Origin: JALYYC01 sp039922495
GTDB taxonomy: Bacteria > Chloroflexota > Dormibacteria > CF-121
Assembly: GCA_039922495.1 (NCBI GenBank)
Contig: JBDTEO010000028.1
Location: 1-64,000 of the forward strand
Length of the DNA stretch: 64,000 bases
Direction: 5' to 3'
Shown here: positions 59,691 through 64,000 of the stretch, piece after piece
Layout: every line of letters begins with the position of its first letter
How positions within the stretch are numbered: position 1 is the first letter of the stretch
Notes under the pieces: model-generated
Databases searched by the model: none
Seen by the model: the letters and a program-made list of their open reading frames with translations, nothing else
What the model was told of the DNA's origin: nothing
Translations under genes and position numbers: made by a program

Positions 59691-59719
59691 TTGCCACCCA
59701 GAGCCACGGCACGTAGCAT
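59691..59719 (+). promoter_or_regulatory. Promoter of the LuxR ATPase gene
   Basis: TTGCCA at 59691-59696 and TAGCAT at 59714-59719 are 17 bases apart. The tandem GTG codons at 59723 and 59726 fall three to seven bases later, at the expected transcription start, and no ribosome site is present. The message would be leaderless, as for RadC. The block GGGGGAAACCCC just upstream is a small dyad shared with the decayed copy. Confidence 0.6.
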
Positions 59720-59722
59720 GGG

Positions 59723-62494
59723 GTGGTGCTCCTGGGAAGGGACGTGGAGTGCGCCCGCATTGACGACCTCCTCCAGGCGGCTCGGCGAGGCGTCAGCGGC
59801 GTGCTCGTCATCCAGGGTGAGCCGGGCGTCGGGAAAAGCAGCCTCTTGCGCTACGCCAGCGACCAGGCCTCCGGCATGCAGACGGTGGCCGCCCGCGGCA
59901 TCGAATCCGAGTCCGAGCTCCCCTTCGCCGGGCTCGCGGACCTGGTGCGACCGCTCAACCAGTCGCTCGGGTCGATTCCGGCTGCCCAGTCGGCGGCGCT
60001 CAGTAGCGCCGTGGCCATTGGACCGCCGGTCGCGGCCGATCGCTTCGCCGCCTGCGCGGCGACCCTCAGCCTGCTGGCGACCGCGGCCGAGTCGGAGCCG
60101 CTGCTGGTCCTGGTTGACGACCTGCAATGGCTCGACGACAGCTCGGCGGATGCCATCCTGTTCGCCGCCCGGCGCCTCGCGCTCGAGGGCGTGGTCATGG
60201 TGCTGGCGGTCCGTGAGGGCGAGACCGGGGATCTGGACCTGTCGGGGCTCCCGGTGCTTCGGCTGGCAGGCCTGGGCGAAACGGCCGCGCTCCAGTTCCT
60301 GGACCAATCCGAGGACGCGCCGGTCAGCCCGGCCGTTGGATTGAGCCTCCACCAGGCCACTGGCGGCAACCCGTTGGGCCTGCTCGAGCTCCCCAACCTG
60401 CTCACGCCGGCGCAACGCGACGGCCGGGAGCCCCTCCCCGACCCGCTCCCCTCGGGCCCGCGGCTGGAGCAGGCCTTCTTGAAGCGGCTGTCACGGCTCC
60501 CAGTAGCGACGCAACGGGCGCTGTTGGTCGCCGCCGCCGCCGAGTCGAGTGATGTCGTCACCATCCGGAGAGCGCTGCAGTTCATGGAGATCGCGGTCGA
60601 TGCCCTCCACTCGGCTGAGGCCGCTGGGCTCGTTGCCACCGACGGCGTCCATCTCCGCTTCCGGCATCCCTTGATTCGCTCGGCGATTTACCAGGCGGTC
60701 GATCCGGCACGTCGCCGCGAGGCGCATGCCGCCCTCGCGCAGGCCCTGGATGCGGAGCATGTGGCTGATCGCCGAGCCTGGCACCTCGCGGCCGCCGCGA
60801 CCGAGCCGGACGAAACCGTCGCCCAGGCGCTGGAGGAGGCAGCCACCCGCTCGCTCTCGCGCAGCGGCTATGCCGCCGCCAGTCGCGGTTTCGGCCGTGC
60901 CGCCGCCCTTACGCCCGCGGCCGAGTCTCGAGCTCGCCGCTACTTTGCTGCCGCGCATGCGGCCGACCTGGCCGGCCAGCGGGATGCCGTGGTCCGGTAC
61001 CTCGATGAGGCAGCCGCCTCTCATCCCAACGCAGCGCTTCATTTTGAGATCCAGCGGCTTCGTGCGGTCACCGAGACGTGGGTCCGCCGACCCATGGCCG
61101 CCCACCGGATGCTGATGGCGGAGGCCGCGGGCGCCGATCCTGATATGGCCGCGATCCTCCTCGCCGAGGCGACCATCCCGGTATTCATGGCGGGCGAGAT
61201 TCCGCTGGCGATGGCCACCGCCCGGCGCGCCTATGAGATGGCCTCGAGGTCAGGCCGCGAGGTGCCGCTCGTTGTCAACACCATCATGGCGGAGGCGCTG
61301 GTGCTCGCCGGGGAGGCCGTCGCGGCCTCGCCGCTCGTCGACCGATCGCTCCGCCTGGCGCTGACCCGGGGACCCGCCGCCTCACGCGAGGTGCAATACC
61401 TCCCCTTCTCGCTGGTCGCGCTCGAGCGTTACGAGGAGGCGCGCCTCTTGATCGCGGGGGCGGCGTCGATGGCGAGGGACGCGAGCGCCGTCGGCATCCT
61501 CCCCTATGTGCTGGCCATCCTCTGCGAGCTGGAGTTTCGGACGGGCAACTGGGCGGCCGCCTACGCCGCCGGGACCGAGTCGGTTCGCCTCTCCGAGGAG
61601 ACCGGCCAGCGGAGCGGCTCGGCCTACGGCCTTGTCTGCCTGGCCCGCGTCGAAGCCGCCCAGGGCCGGGATGCCGACAGCCAGGCGCACCTGGCGAGCG
61701 CCATGGACCTGGCCCGCACCCACGGACTTGGATCGATCTTTGTCTATGCCGGGGCCACGGCCGGATTGCTGGAGCTCGGCCGCGGCCGGCTGGAGCCGGC
61801 GCTCGTCCACCTCGAAAACGTCGCGAACCTGGTCCGCTCGCTCGGCGGCGCGGAACCCAACGTCGTGCAATGGCAGCCGGACCTGATCGAAACGCTCGTC
61901 CAGATCGGCCGGACGGCGGAGGCCGACGCTGCCCTCGAGGAGCTGGAGCGCCAGGCCGAGTACACCGGCGGGACGTGGGCGCAGGCCGCGGCGGCCCGGT
62001 GTCGGGGACTTCAGGCGAGGGCCGACTTCGAACGGCACTTCACCCGCGCCCTCGAGCTCCACCAGCGCAAGCCGGCGCCCTTTGAGATCGCCCGGACAAA
62101 GCTGTGCCTCGGCGAGGTCCTCCGGCGCAACCGCCGCCGGGTCGAGGCCCGCCAACCTCTCTATGAGGCACTGCATGCCTTCGAGCGGCTGGGTGCCGAG
62201 CCCTGGGCGGCGCGGGTCCGGGCCGAGCTTTCCGCCACCGGGGAAAGGGGACGGCCACGGAACCTCGCCAGCTCGCGCCGGCTCACGCCCCAGGAACTCC
62301 AGATCGCCCTCGCGGTCGCCGGCGGCGCGACCAATCGTGAGGCGGCCGCGCGGCTCTTCCTCAGCCCGAAGACGGTCGAGGGACACCTGAGCCGGATCTA
62401 CGACAAGCTGGATATCCGCTCACGCAGTGAGCTGGTCCGCCTCTTCGCCCGCGAGTCGCCCGCTGCCGAGCTCGCCCCGGCGCTCCAGTCCTGA
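59723..62494 (+). CDS. Large LuxR-family ATPase regulator (LAL/MalT-like)
   Basis: A 923-residue transcription factor. The N-terminal ATPase (about 1-300) has Walker A GEPGVGKSS (about 32-40) and Walker B LLVLVDDLQWLDD. A long helical repeat region (about 330-830) resembles TPR modules that bind partners or ligands. The C-terminal LuxR helix-turn-helix is LTPQELQIALAVAGGATNRE and LFLSPKTVEGHLSRIYDKL. LAL regulators switch between ADP- and ATP-bound forms when they bind an inducer. The target is unknown. The GTG at 59723 or 59726 is the start. Confidence 0.93.
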   Translation: MVLLGRDVECARIDDLLQAARRGVSGVLVIQGEPGVGKSSLLRYASDQASGMQTVAARGIESESELPFAGLADLVRPLNQSLGSIPAAQSAALSSAVAIGPPVAADRFAACAATLSLLATAAESEPLLVLVDDLQWLDDSSADAILFAARRLALEGVVMVLAVREGETGDLDLSGLPVLRLAGLGETAALQFLDQSEDAPVSPAVGLSLHQATGGNPLGLLELPNLLTPAQRDGREPLPDPLPSGPRLEQAFLKRLSRLPVATQRALLVAAAAESSDVVTIRRALQFMEIAVDALHSAEAAGLVATDGVHLRFRHPLIRSAIYQAVDPARRREAHAALAQALDAEHVADRRAWHLAAAATEPDETVAQALEEAATRSLSRSGYAAASRGFGRAAALTPAAESRARRYFAAAHAADLAGQRDAVVRYLDEAAASHPNAALHFEIQRLRAVTETWVRRPMAAHRMLMAEAAGADPDMAAILLAEATIPVFMAGEIPLAMATARRAYEMASRSGREVPLVVNTIMAEALVLAGEAVAASPLVDRSLRLALTRGPAASREVQYLPFSLVALERYEEARLLIAGAASMARDASAVGILPYVLAILCELEFRTGNWAAAYAAGTESVRLSEETGQRSGSAYGLVCLARVEAAQGRDADSQAHLASAMDLARTHGLGSIFVYAGATAGLLELGRGRLEPALVHLENVANLVRSLGGAEPNVVQWQPDLIETLVQIGRTAEADAALEELERQAEYTGGTWAQAAAARCRGLQARADFERHFTRALELHQRKPAPFEIARTKLCLGEVLRRNRRRVEARQPLYEALHAFERLGAEPWAARVRAELSATGERGRPRNLASSRRLTPQELQIALAVAGGATNREAAARLFLSPKTVEGHLSRIYDKLDIRSRSELVRLFARESPAAELAPALQS

Positions 62495-62498
62495 GTCG

Positions 62499-62657
62499 CT
62501 ACGCGGCCGAGTCGGCTCGCGTCAAGGTGGTAGGCGCGGCCTCTTCCGATTCCGGCGGCATCTGCCAGAGCGGGTAGGCGAGCAGCAGCCGGCTGAAGTC
62601 GAGGAAGCTGATGAGTTTGAACGCCCTCTCCGAGCGGGCCGCCTGACCGCGCAGCAA
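62499..62657 (-). CDS. Possible small protein after the membrane glycosyltransferase-like gene
   Basis: A 52-residue frame from a TTG at 62657: LLRGQAARSERAFKLISFLD, then FSRLLLAYPLWQMPPESEEA. The composition looks coding, with one amphipathic or membrane-associated helix. It begins nine bases after the stop of the membrane protein on the same strand. No ribosome site stands out. It may be a small partner protein or an accidental frame. Confidence 0.3.
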   Translation of the reverse strand: MLRGQAARSERAFKLISFLDFSRLLLAYPLWQMPPESEEAAPTTLTRADSAA

Positions 62658-62665
62658 GGCCCTGA

Positions 62666-64000
62666 TCAGGCCGCGGATTCGTTCAGCGGACGGCCCATCG
62701 TCAGCCGCGGGCTGCTCCGGTCCAACCGGCCGGCCAGCCGGTGCATCCGCCAGATGCCCACGGCGACGCCGACCAGCACCGGAATGGCCAGGACCATGAT
62801 CGGCGCGAACGCCGGTGCGATCAAACCGTGGACCAGATCCTGGGTCTGCACCACCAGCGGCGCGTAGTGCCAATCGAAGGCCATCACCTGGTGAATGGCG
62901 CGGCTACCGGCTCCGGGTGGCGGGGCGCAGGAGCAGATCCCCAGCCTGGCCGCCAGCGACGGCACGACGTGGAAGAAATAGAAGTTATAGGGGACCAGCT
63001 GTCCGAGCACCTCGACCCCCACGCCAAGCACGCCGAGGCTGATGGTCGCGATGCGCCAGCGCACGCCGGAAAGCAGGGCAACCGGGACCAGCATCAAGGG
63101 GATCAACGGCACCAGGTAGCGCGGTCCCCAGGTGTCGCCCCCACCCCAGGCCCACCAGCGGGCGAAGAAGAGCAGCCGCACGATGACGAGCGCCGCAATC
63201 ACCAACGTCTCGGCCCGCCAGCGTGCGGCCATCCGGGGAAGCCCGATGAAAAACAGGGCCAGGACCGGCATGAACACCAGCAGCCCGACCCCCGGGCTCA
63301 GCAACAATCCGTAGAGCCCGCTGAGCAGGGGTTCGCTAAAGCCCATGCCATCGCTGCCGTACGGGCCTACGCCCATCCCGTAACGCACCAGGTGGTAGCT
63401 GAGGGCGATCAGGACCGCGACGGCAATCGGCGTGCCATACGCGAACGCACCCCGGAGCCGCCGACGCCAGGGCGGCCGGGCTCGAAGCACGAGCCAACCG
63501 GTGTACAAACCGAGCACGGGGATCACGAGGAAGGCGGAGTCTTCACGCGTCAACAGCGCCAGCCCGGTGGCGCCCCCGGCCGCGATCAACCAGCGCGACT
63601 GGCCGGTGCGGCGAAAGCGGAGCGACCAGAGCACCCCGGTCGTCACGCAGAGCGCCAGGACCGGCTCGCTGAAGAGCACCCCCGCGTAGTGCCAGGCGAG
63701 CGTGCCAAAGGCGTACAGGAGCGAGATCATCGCGGCGCGCGTCCAGCTCACGCCCAGCTCGCGCAGCAGGCTGTTCAAGGCCAGCACGGTGAACGCCGTG
63801 ATGGCCGGCAGGAAAGTGATGACGAGCGCGCGCGGATCGTGGAGGAGCCAGTGGCCGGCTGCCACCAGCGGCAGGAGCAACAGCGAGGTGCCAATCCCAT
63901 ACGGTGAGTAGGGCTGGGCGAAGTGATAGATGGGATCGACGATCTGCACGGACCAATGCAACGCCATGCTCTCGCTGACGCGGTACATGATCTCCCCATC
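62666..64000 (-). CDS. Polytopic glycosyltransferase-like membrane protein, cut by the right edge
   Basis: At least 445 residues with about ten membrane helices. The visible N-terminus DGEIMYRVSESMAL has the acidic loop typical of GT39-like membrane mannosyltransferases after their first helix. The coding frame stays open to the window edge, so the true start and first helix are missing. Further loops include SPYGIGTSLLLLPLVAAG, TREDSAFLVIPVLG and WWAWGGGDTWGPRYLVPLIP, the latter a common motif in this group. It probably moves a sugar from a polyprenyl carrier to an envelope acceptor. Confidence 0.85.
   Translation of the reverse strand, partial: DGEIMYRVSESMALHWSVQIVDPIYHFAQPYSPYGIGTSLLLLPLVAAGHWLLHDPRALVITFLPAITAFTVLALNSLLRELGVSWTRAAMISLLYAFGTLAWHYAGVLFSEPVLALCVTTGVLWSLRFRRTGQSRWLIAAGGATGLALLTREDSAFLVIPVLGLYTGWLVLRARPPWRRRLRGAFAYGTPIAVAVLIALSYHLVRYGMGVGPYGSDGMGFSEPLLSGLYGLLLSPGVGLLVFMPVLALFFIGLPRMAARWRAETLVIAALVIVRLLFFARWWAWGGGDTWGPRYLVPLIPLMLVPVALLSGVRWRIATISLGVLGVGVEVLGQLVPYNFYFFHVVPSLAARLGICSCAPPPGAGSRAIHQVMAFDWHYAPLVVQTQDLVHGLIAPAFAPIMVLAIPVLVGVAVGIWRMHRLAGRLDRSSPRLTMGRPLNESAA

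Noticed and set aside
1..64000. Mobile elements, integrases, phage or defence genes
   Set aside because: No transposase, integrase, toxin-antitoxin pair or restriction gene was recognised anywhere in the window.

Overview
The window is high-GC DNA (roughly two thirds G+C by eye) with tight operons, many GTG/TTG starts and 4-base start/stop overlaps. Two F420-type luciferase-like oxidoreductases, a fused aroK-aroB, a Flp pilin, collagen-like and LysM/CHAP surface proteins, and several promoters placed right at the start codon fit a soil bacterium on the Chloroflexota / Dormibacterota / Actinomycetota side. I favour a Chloroflexota- or Dormibacterota-like genome but cannot place it further. I see no phage, insertion sequence, plasmid, CRISPR or known defence genes; it looks like chromosomal core plus lineage-specific genes.

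Layout. 1-6.3 kb: a Tat-exported amine oxidase, an F420-type oxidoreductase with a DsbA-like partner, an orphan HisKA protein, a UBP zinc finger, a SIMPL protein and a rhodanese. 6.3-12.3 kb: a minus-strand operon with a heterodimeric ABC exporter, an acetyltransferase, a HhH-GPD glycosylase and a degenerate LuxR regulator. 12.5-14.5 kb: a Ser/Thr/Gly-rich surface protein with three repeats spaced exactly 507 bases apart. 14.5-18.5 kb: acyl-ACP desaturase, flavoprotein, ICMT-like methyltransferase and type III polyketide synthase, a likely phenolic-lipid locus. 18.5-19.4 kb: a lipoprotein and a small regulator. 19.5-26.9 kb: an eight-gene aromatic amino acid operon (aroH-aroF-tyrA-aroA-aroE-aroC-aroKB-aroQ) with an aromatic-rich leader candidate upstream. 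27-38.4 kb: envelope genes (M23 peptidase, LysM-CHAP protein, L,D-transpeptidase), an M20 peptidase, tag, a lipoprotein hydrolase, a frameshifted HtrA, a ferredoxin fragment and a cold-shock gene. 38.4-38.7 kb: a three-unit 105-bp tandem repeat. 38.7-44.2 kb: a two-component pair, a dehydrogenase, a PQQ-type lipoprotein and RadC with a near-consensus promoter at its start codon. 44.4-47.3 kb: an SPFH/Tim44/proline-rich membrane module, a Flp pilin and tRNA-Asn. 47.3-64 kb: two related flavoenzymes, a DUF2142 protein, a fused homocysteine methyltransferase/MTHFR, an MFS transporter, an amidotransferase, a second F420-type oxidoreductase, a collagen-like propeller protein, a large LuxR ATPase with a decayed copy of its 5' end upstream, and a membrane protein cut by the right edge.

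How they work together. The aro operon covers DAHP synthesis, shikimate pathway steps two to seven, chorismate mutase and prephenate dehydrogenase, so it leads to chorismate and tyrosine. The polyketide synthase, methyltransferase and flavoprotein match the alkylresorcinol/alkylpyrone sets of other bacteria, and the neighbouring desaturase could shape their acyl starter. The M23, LysM-CHAP and L,D-transpeptidase genes all act on peptidoglycan. The two-component pair has no obvious target in the window.
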